DNA from: Novosphingobium rosa NBRC 15208
Lineage (GTDB): Bacteria > Pseudomonadota > Alphaproteobacteria > Sphingomonadales > Sphingomonadaceae
Length of the DNA: 57,139 bases
Reading direction: 5' to 3'
NCBI RefSeq assembly: GCF_001598555.1
Contig: NZ_BCZE01000055.1
Span: forward strand, 1-57,139
Shown: positions 41,726 to 49,698 of the stretch, piece by piece
Layout of the letters: every line of letters starts with the position of its first letter
Numbering within the stretch: the first letter of the stretch is position 1
The notes under the pieces: model-generated
Told to the model about the DNA's origin: nothing
The model's database searches: none
What the model saw: the letters and a program-made list of their open reading frames with translations, nothing else
Made by a program: the position numbers and the translations under genes

Positions 41726-43396
41726 CTATGCTCCTTTCCGCAGGTTGTGCGCCTGTTCATGGGCATCAAGATGCCATTGACCGATCGCCATCAACCGGTC
41801 GTCGACGGCCGCTTGGCGGATGTAAAAGGAGAGATCACGGCGCAGCCGCGATGTCGCGCTGTCTTCGCGATGAGCGATTGTCCCTAGGCCCCGCTCGGCG
41901 ATTTCAAGCGCCTTGACGATGCAATGCTCCATGCCCTCCCGCATAAGCACGGCCTCGCGCGCAATATCGCTCGGGGCGGCCTGATCGGCGATCCGGCGAG
42001 CGAGCCGTTCGACTGTTGCCAGGGCCATGGCCCTTAGACTGGCGATCTGACCGATGCGCAGGCGTGACAGGCTGTCTTCGCCCTTTCCCTTCCCACGCAG
42101 CGCGCTCACGCATTCCTCCAGCAATGCATCGAGCCCGCCCAACTGGACCGCCCCCATGCGCATCATGCCGCCCAGAAAATGAGGCTCGATAAAATAGGCA
42201 TCTGGCCCGCCAATGGCGGCATCCTTCGTCAGGGTGACAGCCTGGAAATCATAGCCGCCCGACCGCGTGGCTCGCATGCCGGAGACCTGCCATTGCCCTT
42301 TGTCCATGCGGGCCTGATCTCGGACATCGACGTAAAAGAGATGGGTGCGGCCCGCCATCGGCGCGCTGACAAGGGCCGCGGCCACGAGGCCAAGGCCCGA
42401 ACAGAATGCCTTGGAACCGCTCAGTTCAAATCCGTCTCCTTGCGCCCGCGCGGTGAGTGGCGTTCCGCCATCGGCACCCCATACCCCCAACAAGGCACCC
42501 GTTCTGGCAGCTTCCGCGCAGCGCTTCTGCACCGAGGGTTCTCCATAAAGACCGATCAGTTGCGCGGCATTCACATGCCCCTCGAACAGGCGTCCAACGG
42601 GAAGGCTGGCTTTGCCCACACGTCTGAGCAAATCGAAGGTTTGCAACGGATCGTCGCTCCATCCTGCCTGCCCGGACATGGCCTCCGGTAAGGCGCCTTC
42701 CAGCAGACCTGCTTCGTGCAGCCAAGCAACCTCTTCGGTTAGATCTTCGCCCGACTGATCACGCTGCGCCGCCGCCGCGCAAATACGGTCCATGGCTGTA
42801 TCAAAGGAGATCGTCTCGCGGCGCCTGAGCAGCCTGACATGGTAGCCCTCGCGCTGCTCGGACCGAACGAGCTTGAAGAACGGCGCTGCCGCCTCGAGGA
42901 AGACATCGGTAGCCTGACGGCCGCTCAGAGCAGTCTGGGTCTCGCCGTCGTAATTGACGATAAGCACATCCCCCCCGGGAAGAACCCGGCGCTTTGCCAG
43001 ATCGGCCATCGCGGCGACCTCGTCGCGGGACAGAAAATAGAGCACCTCGGAGAGGACCAGGAGATCGCACGCCTCGTCAATATCGTCATGCGGGAGATGG
43101 AGGACGCGAATATCAGCATGGGCGAAGCGTGCCAACCGCGCCCGCGCCTCAAGCGCCGCGGCCCGCGCAATATCCACCCCAACGAGCCTCCCGCAGCGCG
43201 GTGCCAATTGCTCCGTCAAGACGCCGATAGAGCAACCGACTTCACAAGCCTGATCGTAATGCTCGCGCAGGAAGCTTATTGTGTCGCTTCGCTTGGCACG
43301 TTCATAGGTGCTGTCCTCAAAATCCCACGGGTCGATGTCGTGGGCGTAGAGCGCATCGAAATAGCCTTCGCGCTCGCTCGCGATATCGCTTTTCAA
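41726..43396 (-). CDS. Fusion of NodS-like SAM methyltransferase and acyl-CoA-dehydrogenase-like domain
   Basis: 556 aa in a single uninterrupted frame. Residues about 1-200 are a class I methyltransferase of the NodS type: DPWDFEDSTYERAKR, SAM motif ACEVGCSIGVLTEQL, DLLVLSEVLYFL and LPGGDVLIVN. From about 200 to 556 the sequence is like the short acyl-CoA dehydrogenases of such clusters: EVAWLHEAGLLEGALPEAM, LQTFDLLRRVGKASLPVGRLFEGHVNA, FELSGSKAFCSG, GIG-like MRMGAVQLGGLDALLEE. The two parts are normally separate proteins. Overlaps the PIG-L gene by four bases and abuts the glycosyltransferase gene. Confidence 0.85.
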   Translation of the reverse strand: MKSDIASEREGYFDALYAHDIDPWDFEDSTYERAKRSDTISFLREHYDQACEVGCSIGVLTEQLAPRCGRLVGVDIARAAALEARARLARFAHADIRVLHLPHDDIDEACDLLVLSEVLYFLSRDEVAAMADLAKRRVLPGGDVLIVNYDGETQTALSGRQATDVFLEAAAPFFKLVRSEQREGYHVRLLRRRETISFDTAMDRICAAAAQRDQSGEDLTEEVAWLHEAGLLEGALPEAMSGQAGWSDDPLQTFDLLRRVGKASLPVGRLFEGHVNAAQLIGLYGEPSVQKRCAEAARTGALLGVWGADGGTPLTARAQGDGFELSGSKAFCSGLGLVAAALVSAPMAGRTHLFYVDVRDQARMDKGQWQVSGMRATRSGGYDFQAVTLTKDAAIGGPDAYFIEPHFLGGMMRMGAVQLGGLDALLEECVSALRGKGKGEDSLSRLRIGQIASLRAMALATVERLARRIADQAAPSDIAREAVLMREGMEHCIVKALEIAERGLGTIAHREDSATSRLRRDLSFYIRQAAVDDRLMAIGQWHLDAHEQAHNLRKGA

Positions 43397-44058
43397 GACG
43401 CTCTCCTCTCTACGGGCATGAAATATTCCGCGTCAGCACAAAACCGATCGATTGTGGCGACCGTCATGGGACAGACCGCTGTCATTTCCATTTGCGAACG
43501 ATGCTCAAGCAAAGCCGCACGCTTGGCGTCCCCTCGCCATGTCTCAAGCCGGATCGCTGCATCGGGCGGGCTGTAGGCTTCGCCATCGAAGCGCGTGCTG
43601 ACGGGATAGCGAAGCACCTGCAGATCGATCCCCAGCCCCGTGGCGATTGCAAACGCTGCGCGGTGATCTGGGTGGTTGTCACAAACATCGGTCACCGCCA
43701 GGACACCAACATGGTGATCTTGGCAAATCCCGCCGACAGCTTCTCTTGCCTGTTCTGCGTGTCGCTCCAACTCACCATCGGGATGACCAAGGTGATAGGT
43801 GGCAGCAGGTGAAACGCCCAATGACTGCAAACCCGCCGCAGCTTCTGCCCTTCGGCGTTGCACGAGCGCTTCGCGCTCGTCAGCCGCGAGCAATCCGTGC
43901 GAAGCGCCTCCATCGGTCAGCCAAATGATGACGAGAGGGCACATTATAGTGTGAGCCCGCTGCATAAGACGGGCGCATCCCAGCAATTCGTCGTCCGGAT
44001 GGGGCGCCAGCACCGCCAGAGGAGTTGAAGGCCTGAGCCAGTCGCCGAGCTTGCTCAT
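43393..44058 (-). CDS. PIG-L family deacetylase
   Basis: 221 aa. Zinc-binding motif APHPDDELLGCARLMQ near residue 20, and NHPDHRAAFAIA near 120 supplying the second His. PIG-L enzymes remove acetyl groups from N-acetylglucosaminyl compounds. ATG 44058 gives the usual N-terminus; the frame extends to 44235 but that part is unrelated to the family. First gene of an operon with the fusion protein and the glycosyltransferase, likely making or modifying a glycan or glycolipid. Confidence 0.88.
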   Translation of the reverse strand: MSKLGDWLRPSTPLAVLAPHPDDELLGCARLMQRAHTIMCPLVIIWLTDGGASHGLLAADEREALVQRRRAEAAAGLQSLGVSPAATYHLGHPDGELERHAEQAREAVGGICQDHHVGVLAVTDVCDNHPDHRAAFAIATGLGIDLQVLRYPVSTRFDGEAYSPPDAAIRLETWRGDAKRAALLEHRSQMEMTAVCPMTVATIDRFCADAEYFMPVERRAS

Positions 44059-44314
44059 GATCTCGTCTTTGAACAAGAATTGGCGCCCGCACATCCGGTC
44101 TGGCCAGTCTGAAACCGCATGAGCGCTCTCCAGTGTTCGGGAGTTTGAAGGCAACAGTCGGGGAGAGGCAGAGTTCCGCGAGGAAGATTGTTGCAGCCTG
44201 CTGGTCCCTGGCGCGCAAGAGAGAGCCGCTGGCAAGACCGGTTAGGATGCTAGGCTCAGGACCCATTGATTGATCGCTGACGATGTGATTCAGGGCTCCG
44301 GAAGGAGACTGAGC

Positions 44315-45072
44315 TTGAGCGACCTGTATTGGCTGACGGACGAGCAGATGGCGCGTCTGTCGCCCTATTTCCCCAAGAGCCACGGTAAGCCGCGGGTCGA
44401 TGACCGGCGAGTGCTGAGCGGGATCATCTTCGTCAATCGTAACGGCCTGCGCTGGCGTGATGCTCCCAGGGAGTACGGACCACACAAGACATTGTATAAC
44501 CGCTGGAAGCGATGGGGCGCGATGGGGGTGTTCCCCCGGATGATGGAGGGCCTGTCCGCTCAGAAGGCCGAGCCTCAGACCGTCATGATCGATGCGACCT
44601 ATCTCAAGGCCCACCGCACGGCTTCCAGCCTTGGGGTAAAAAAGGGGATGTCGGGCGCCTGATCGGACGAACCAAGGGTGGCATGAATACCAAGCTTCAC
44701 GCCGTTACCGATGCCAACGGCCGTCCCTTGAGTTTCTTCATCACCGCAGGGCAAATCAGCGATTACCCCGGCGCTGCGGCCTTACTCGATGATCTGCCCA
44801 AGGCGCAGTGGATGCTGGCCGACCGGGGCTATGACGCCGAGTGGTTCCGGGATGCACTTGAGCAAAAGGGCATCAAGCCTTGCATTCCGGGCCGGAAATC
44901 GCGTTCCTTTCCAGTTAAATACGACAAGCGCCGATACAAACGGCGCAATCGCATCGAGATCATGTTTGGGCGTCTCAAGGACTGGCGCCGCGTCGCGACC
45001 CGCTACGATCGCTGCCCGACGGTCTTCTTCTCCACCCTCGCGTTGGCCGCCACCGTGCTCTTCTGGCTGTGA
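44315..45072 (+). CDS. IS5-family transposase, OrfAB made by -1 frameshift
   Basis: OrfA begins at TTG 44315 (AAGGAG upstream) with LSDLYWLTDEQMARLSPYFP and VDDRRVLSGIIFVNRNGLRWRDAP, and ends at 44662. OrfB continues one frame back with GRTKGGMNTKLHAVTDANGRP, ADRGYDAEWFRDAL and RRYKRRNRIEIMFGRLKDWRR, ending 45072. The DDE residues are split: Asp in VMIDATYLKAHR (OrfA), Asp in LADRGYD and Glu in RIEIMFGRLK (OrfB). The switch is at A-AAA-AAG (44638-44644), a canonical slippery heptamer in phase. Full length after frameshift about 250 aa. Confidence 0.9.
44638..44644 (+). promoter_or_regulatory. Slippery heptamer A-AAA-AAG for programmed -1 frameshift
   Basis: The heptamer is read as A AAA AAG in the OrfA frame, the textbook phase for tandem -1 slippage, and lies just before the OrfA stop at 44660. 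The OrfB frame has no better start of its own. Confidence 0.85.
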
Positions 45073-45091
45073 TCAACGAGTCCTGAGCCTA

Positions 45092-45370
45092 GCGAGGCCG
45101 AATTGCCTATGTTCCGGGACGTCGATTGGTGGCCAGTCGCCCTCTAGCCTCAGGAGGCCGTATAGCCCACCGGCTTTCCCCGCCCGTGTATGAAATATGG
45201 ACTGCAACGCCGACGCTGACGACTTTGGCTCCCGGCGAACGAGCGAGAATATTTATTTTTAAAAACTTCCTAACCTGTGTTGTTTCAGGGCGGACCCGCC
45301 GGTCCGCCCGCATCTTGCACAGGTTGCATAGTCTAAATCCCGCTATCGTCACGCCATCAGAAGCAGCCTC
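45092..45370. other. Intergenic region upstream of the second SDR, with a hairpin
   Basis: About 280 bases between the IS5 element and SDR copy 2. Contains an AT-rich stretch (45250-45268) and the perfect 9-bp hairpin listed separately. No small gene recognised. Confidence 0.4.
45288..45309 (+). promoter_or_regulatory. Perfect 9-bp palindromic hairpin in the SDR2 leader
   Basis: GGGCGGACC (45288-45296) and GGTCCGCCC (45301-45309) with loop CGCC, about 60 bases before the SDR start. May be an operator or leader structure. Confidence 0.4.
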
Positions 45371-46222
45371 ATGACCGATATACAGGAGATGATCCACGAA
45401 GACCCCCTCCCCGGCCATGAAAGCAAACTCAATCCCAAGCCTGAATGGCAGCCGCGCTATAGCGGGTCGGGCCGCCTGGAAGGCAAGGCCGCCATCGTTA
45501 CCGGGGCCGACAGCGGCATCGGGCGCGCTGTCGCAGCGCTTTATGCGCGCGAGGGTGCCGATGTAGCTATCGTCTATCTGCTCGAAGAGGACGATGCGTC
45601 GGAAACACAGCGCATCGTTGAGGCCGAGCGCCGCCGCGCCATCACCATTCGGGCCGATGTCGGATCGCGCAAAATGTGTGATCACGTCGCGCAGCGCGTG
45701 CTCGAGGTGTTTGGTCAAATCGACATCCTGGTCAACAATGCCGGTGAACAGCATCCGGATGAGGATATCACCGATATCACCGAGGAGCAGCTCCAGCGGA
45801 CCTTCCAGACCAACATCTTCGGTATGTTTCATATGGTCCAGGCGGTCCGGCCTTATCTTCAAAGCGGCGCCGCCATCGTCAATTGCACGTCTGTCACGAT
45901 GTATCAGGGAGCCGGCAATCTCCTCGATTACAGCGCCACCAAGGGGGCAATCACGGCCTTCACCCGTTCGCTCTCTGAAAATCTGATCAGTGAAGGCATC
46001 AGGGTGAACGCCGTGGCACCCGGCCCGATCTGGACACCGCTCAACCCTTGCGGTGGAGCGGATCCGGAAAAGATCGCACATTTCGGTGAAACGACCCCGA
46101 TGAAGCGTCCTGGACAGCCCAATGAGGTCGCCCCCGCCTTTCTTTTCCTGGCATGCGAAGACGCCAGCTATATGGCCGGCCAAGTCCTGCACCCCAATGG
46201 CGGAACAGTCGTCAACGGATAG
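45371..46222 (+). CDS. SDR-family oxidoreductase (YghA/GSP39-like), copy 2
   Basis: 283 aa, nearly identical in layout to copy 1 at 15388-16239: N-terminal HEDPLPGHESKLNPKPEWQP, TGADSGIGRAVA, NNAGEQHPDEDI, catalytic Ser in VNCTSVTMYQ, YSATKGA. Differences are scattered, about one residue in ten, so the duplication is not recent or the second copy was acquired from a relative. All catalytic residues are kept, so it is likely functional. Followed by a broken DUF3175 gene in the same order as copy 1. Confidence 0.94.
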   Translation: MTDIQEMIHEDPLPGHESKLNPKPEWQPRYSGSGRLEGKAAIVTGADSGIGRAVAALYAREGADVAIVYLLEEDDASETQRIVEAERRRAITIRADVGSRKMCDHVAQRVLEVFGQIDILVNNAGEQHPDEDITDITEEQLQRTFQTNIFGMFHMVQAVRPYLQSGAAIVNCTSVTMYQGAGNLLDYSATKGAITAFTRSLSENLISEGIRVNAVAPGPIWTPLNPCGGADPEKIAHFGETTPMKRPGQPNEVAPAFLFLACEDASYMAGQVLHPNGGTVVNG

Positions 46223-46232
46223 GTGATATGCC

Positions 46233-46511
46233 GTGTCCGCCCAGCGCGAATGGTAAGCGGCGACGCCGCAATGACATCCGCAGGGGCTCGAGCGTGAGCT
46301 CTTCTTACAAGACGATCCCAAGCTTATCGCCTCTTCGCTCAAATGCATGGTCGAGCGCGACCATGGGCGAAAGGGTACGCCTCTGCAATCAGCGATGAGC
46401 AAGCTGACAATTTATATGAACCGTGCCGGTACAGAGCTCCCAAGGCACCAGCACGGAGTGCTCGAACAGATCAAGGATGAACTGCGCTTGCTGGTTCACG
46501 CGCACACCTGA
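46233..46511 (+). pseudogene. Broken DUF3175-like gene downstream of SDR copy 2
   Basis: From about 46286 the frame reads GLERELFLQDDPK, RKGTPLQSAMSKLTIYMNRAG and EQIKDELRLL, ending at TGA 46511, clearly homologous to the DUF3175 protein at 15100-15375. The start part is not in the same frame: a likely GTG at 46233 gives VSAQREW and then a stop, and an in-frame TGA precedes GLERELF. So one or more indels break the N-terminal quarter. Position and order match the intact operon. Confidence 0.75.
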
Positions 46512-46902
46512 TCTTGCGGCTAAAGGGCCGATACATCTGGTGTAGTCTCCTCTTGTCTCTTCCCACTGCTGCGCTGGTAAAACGCTCGACCGGATCACGA
46601 AACTTAAACCTGGTTGATTACACGCCTCGGCGACTGCAACCTGACCGCCAATGCCCCGTCATTTCGCAATCTCAGACTTAAATTGGCAGAATATGTTAAA
46701 CCGGACAAAACGAGAGGCGCCGATCCAGTTCCTGTCCAATCGCTGAAAGCAGATTTGTCCCGGACCGCGGAACCTTCACGGCCATGAGGCCTACTAAAGG
46801 GAATAGCGCAATCCAATCAGTGGATAAATTGAAAGGCCGCAGCTTCTTCCAGCATTCTGCCTGCCATCTTCGCGCATATTGCCCTCGAACGGAGAACACC
46901 GC
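46512..46902. other. Intergenic region, about 390 bases, nothing recognised
   Basis: Between the broken DUF3175 gene and the GFOR-like gene. Frames on both strands are short and unlike known proteins. It must hold the promoter of the 46903 gene. Confidence 0.4.
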
Positions 46903-48192
46903 ATGACAGACAGGCCGCCTCAGAGTGTCGGGCGCCGGACCGTGCTTGGCGCAGGTGTTGGATTTGCGATGGGCTCAGTGGCTGTAGCAGCCCCAGTCGC
47001 GCTGGGCGGAGCACCCATCGACGAAGGATCCGCTCGAGGCGGCAAGGTCAACTTTCCGGCCATCCACGCCGGGACCGAGAGGCCCGATGCCCCGCCGCCC
47101 AACCAGGCCCCACCCACACGCCGAGTCGGCTTCGCCATCATGGGCCTCGGGCGGCTTGCCCTTCAAAACATTCTTCCGGCCTTCGCCCAGTGCAAGCATG
47201 CCAGACCCGTCGCGCTGGTGAGCGGGGACAAGGACAAGCTGCGGATCGTCGCTGAGCAATATGGCATCCCGGCTAGCTCATGCTACGATTACGCCAGCTT
47301 CGATCAGATCAAGGATAACCCCGCGGTTGACGCTGTGTATGTCGTCCTGCCCAATGCGCTGCATCATGATGCTGTTCTGCGCGCTGCCCGCGCGGGCAAG
47401 CATGTCCTCTGCGAGAAACCGATGGCAACATCGCCCGAGGAGGCGCGTTCGATGATCTCGGCCTGCGCCAAAGCGGGGAAAAAGCTGATGATCGCCTATC
47501 GCTGCCAGTACGAGGTCTACAATCACGAGCTTGCCAAACGAGCGCGCGCGGGAGAGTTCGGAGCCATCCAGTTCATCGATGCAATCAACACCCAGAATCA
47601 GGGCGATCCAGGACAGTGGCGCCAGAAGAAAGCCCTGGCCGGTGGCGGTTCGCTTCCCGATGTCGGCCTCTATTGCCTCAACACCGCCAGAGCCCTGCTG
47701 GGCGAGGAACCCGAAGAGGTTCAGGCGTCAATCTTCAGCCCGCAGGATGATCCGCGCTTCGCGGAGGTGGAAGCGACGGTCACTTTCATGTTGCGCTTCC
47801 CCTCGGGAATCATTGCCAATTGCGCCACGAGCTATTCCGCCCATGAGCATCGCAGCATGCGCGTCCTTGGATCGCAGGGACACGCCGAAATTGACAATGC
47901 ATTCGCCTATGAGGGACAAAAGCTGCGCGTGACCCGCCGCGACGGGATGGCCGAGGCCAGCACCGAGTTGACGCTGGGACAGAAGAACCAGTTCAGCCAG
48001 GAAATCGACCATATGGCGCAATGCGTGCGCAGTGGTGCCACGCCCAGAACGCCGGGGGAGGAGGGACTACAGGACCAGATCATCATGGCGGCGATCTATG
48101 AAAGCGCGCGCAGCGGCAAACCCGTCAAACTGGCACCAATGTCGAGGCCCGACGCCTTTCGCGGTCCGATGCAACCGGAAGAGACGTCGTAA
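46903..48192 (+). CDS. Tat-exported Gfo/Idh/MocA oxidoreductase (glucose-fructose oxidoreductase-like)
   Basis: 429 aa. Twin-arginine signal SVGRRTVLGAGVGFAMGSVA at the N-terminus, then a linker and Rossmann domain with GFAIMGLGRLALQNILPAF near 85, VVLPNALHHDAVLRAARAGK and the CEKPMA motif near 185, and a C-terminal beta-sheet domain with GGGSLPDVGLYCLN. Resembles the periplasmic NADP-tethered glucose-fructose oxidoreductase of Zymomonas. ATG 46903 places the signal at the start; ATG 46879 is less likely. Likely works on sugars in the periplasm. Confidence 0.93.
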   Translation: MTDRPPQSVGRRTVLGAGVGFAMGSVAVAAPVALGGAPIDEGSARGGKVNFPAIHAGTERPDAPPPNQAPPTRRVGFAIMGLGRLALQNILPAFAQCKHARPVALVSGDKDKLRIVAEQYGIPASSCYDYASFDQIKDNPAVDAVYVVLPNALHHDAVLRAARAGKHVLCEKPMATSPEEARSMISACAKAGKKLMIAYRCQYEVYNHELAKRARAGEFGAIQFIDAINTQNQGDPGQWRQKKALAGGGSLPDVGLYCLNTARALLGEEPEEVQASIFSPQDDPRFAEVEATVTFMLRFPSGIIANCATSYSAHEHRSMRVLGSQGHAEIDNAFAYEGQKLRVTRRDGMAEASTELTLGQKNQFSQEIDHMAQCVRSGATPRTPGEEGLQDQIIMAAIYESARSGKPVKLAPMSRPDAFRGPMQPEETS

Positions 48193-48194
48193 AA

Positions 48195-48227
48195 GCCAGC
48201 CCCGTCTGCACCTGGGTACGGGCTGGC
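48195..48227 (+). terminator. Hairpin after the GFOR-like gene
   Basis: GCCAGCCCCGT (48195-48205) pairs with ACGGGCTGGC (48218-48227) with one bulged base, two bases after the stop codon. Without a T-run, but suitably placed as a terminator. Confidence 0.5.
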
Positions 48228-48427
48228 GACCATCTACGAAACACAGCGGCTGAGCACAGTTTACGTCGGCGGGCCAGCGTCTTCTAGCCCATCATCATCT
48301 CCTTGCCATCGCCATGGAGGATACCCTCAGGAGCGCCGAGAGTTTCTCTAGCCGATTTGATCCGAGCAAATCACTTCTCTCTCATGCCCATCCCCCCAAT
48401 GTCTTCCTGCGACCGAGCCTACGCAAA

Positions 48428-48455
48428 AGGAGGGCATTCTTGCGAACGCCCTCCT
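48428..48455 (-). terminator. Rho-independent terminator of the 49370-48482 operon
   Basis: AGGAGGGC (48428-48435) and GCCCTCCT (48448-48455) form an 8-bp stem, extended inside by TTC/GAA. On the minus strand the stem is followed by TTTT. It lies 26 bases after the 48482 stop. Confidence 0.75.
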
Positions 48456-48481
48456 GCACGTTTGCGATTCCAGTGAATCCA

Positions 48482-49288
48482 TCAGCGCAGCCGGATGCGA
48501 TCCTCATGATCGTCGCGCTGGCGGCCGCCATAAGCGGCGGCAACGCTGGCGATAAAAGCGCCGATCACCATCGAGAGCGCGGTAAAGAAACCGATCGCCG
48601 AAGATGCCTTGCGCGCCTTGTCAGCCGCTTCACGCAATTGCTGAAGCGTGCCACCGACACGCTGGCGCGCTTCATCTTGCGACAATCCGGTTTGCGCCGA
48701 CACTGCGCTGGTCAGATAGGTTCTGTCTGCCTTGTCCACCTCGGTGTCGTGAGCCAGAATGCGCGCGATTTCCGTGCGCACAGCCGCCGCCGATGGTTCG
48801 GTCGACGGATGGTTGGAGCGCAGCATGGTGTCAGCGCCATAGCTTGCCGAAGTGGCCGCCATGCTTGCGGTGGCGCTCGTTGCCCCCGCGGCTGCGTTCA
48901 GTGCGATACCCGCGACCAACACCGCAGACACCGCCCAGGCGAGAAACCCGTGCGCCGTGTCACGAAAGAAGACTTCATCGGTGTGGATGTTGGTCCAGCG
49001 CGTCCGCATCCGCCCGGCGATGTAACCGCCCAGGAAAGAGGACAGCCACTGCGTCACAATCAGCCAGATGCCTGTTCCAATGACGAAGGTTGTCGCAGCC
49101 ACGCCTGCACCTGGCCAAGGCGAAGCAACGGCGAAACCGAGCCCAGATCCCAGCGCAAGCAGGATCAGGGTGCTGGCGATGGCCACAGCCGCGCCAGCAA
49201 AAATCGGTCCCCAATTCACGGCCGACCGGCTCGACTCGACCGCGTCGATGCCCGTGGGAGCGAGGGTATGGTTAGGATGTGTCGCCAT
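48482..49288 (-). CDS. Membrane protein with two or more N-terminal helices and a periplasmic helical region (268 aa)
   Basis: ATG 49288 follows GAGAGGACGGAC. Hydrophobic segments: GAAVAIASTLILLALGSGLGFAV, AATTFVIGTGIWLIVTQWLSSF, FLAWAVSAVLVAGIALNAAAG and, near the C-terminus, FFTALSMVIGAFIASVAAAYGG. The 75 residues between the last two are helical and charged (EIARILAHDTEVDKADRTYL). Such four-helix proteins occur widely in sphingomonads and rhizobia as hypothetical membrane proteins. 11 bases after the 23-aa gene on the same strand. Confidence 0.8.
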   Translation of the reverse strand: MATHPNHTLAPTGIDAVESSRSAVNWGPIFAGAAVAIASTLILLALGSGLGFAVASPWPGAGVAATTFVIGTGIWLIVTQWLSSFLGGYIAGRMRTRWTNIHTDEVFFRDTAHGFLAWAVSAVLVAGIALNAAAGATSATASMAATSASYGADTMLRSNHPSTEPSAAAVRTEIARILAHDTEVDKADRTYLTSAVSAQTGLSQDEARQRVGGTLQQLREAADKARKASSAIGFFTALSMVIGAFIASVAAAYGGRQRDDHEDRIRLR

Positions 49289-49298
49289 GTCCGTCCTC

Positions 49299-49370
49299 TC
49301 AGTGCCAGAGCAGCAGCAAAAGGATGATGACCGGGATAGGAACACCTAGCAGCCAGAGAAGAATAGGCAT
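49299..49370 (-). CDS. Tiny single-span membrane protein (23 aa)
   Basis: ATG 49370 has a near-ideal AAGGAGG ribosome-binding site. The peptide is almost all hydrophobic (ILLWLLGVPIPVIILLLLLW), one membrane helix with a mid-helix PIP kink. Too short for ordinary gene finding, but the site, the hydrophobicity and its place 11 bases before a membrane-protein gene support a real product. Such peptides often act as small regulatory subunits of membrane proteins. Confidence 0.65.
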   Translation of the reverse strand: MPILLWLLGVPIPVIILLLLLWH

Positions 49371-49698
49371 GTTTCGCCTCCTTGTGATCGGTCGCCGCAC
49401 AGGCGACCCGTTCGTAAGGCTAAAGAGGCAGAGAGGGATTTGGATCCCTCGCTCTTGGCACCGTAACGAGTTCTGGCCTGCTCGTAGGGTAGGAGAAGGT
49501 ATGGATATTCCGGCGATATTTACGAAAGGAACGCCTGGCGAACCGCTGATGGAATTCAAGCCTTGTGCGACCTCATTAACATAGATCAGCGTAATTCCAG
49601 CCCGTCTCCGCAATCGTTCGGATATCGATTGCATCACTCCGTTCACGAACTCCGGATTATGGGCGAGGTCTGGGCTGCATCACTAAGGGTAAAGATAC
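49371..49698. other. Intergenic region between divergent genes
   Basis: About 330 bases between the 23-aa gene (minus) and the GGDEF/EAL gene (plus), so it should hold two promoters. Small hairpins GTCGCC/GGCGAC (49391-49407) and GAGGGAT/ATCCCTC (49433-49450). No gene recognised. Confidence 0.45.

Larger units (their letters stand above)
44251..45091 (+). mobile_element. IS5-family insertion sequence (IS427-like group), intact
   Basis: Ends GGCTCAGGAC (44253) and GTCCTGAGCC (45080-45089) are inverted; the element proper is 44253-45089 (837 bp), flanked by TA duplications (44251-44252 and 45090-45091). It carries two overlapping transposase frames joined by a -1 frameshift. Its position 190 bases before the PIG-L start code means it separates that operon from any older upstream promoter. 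Confidence 0.92.

Noticed and set aside
45107..46402. 431-aa open frame on the minus strand
   Set aside because: Antisense to the SDR copy 2; the matching antisense frame also exists at SDR copy 1, as expected for a shadow frame.
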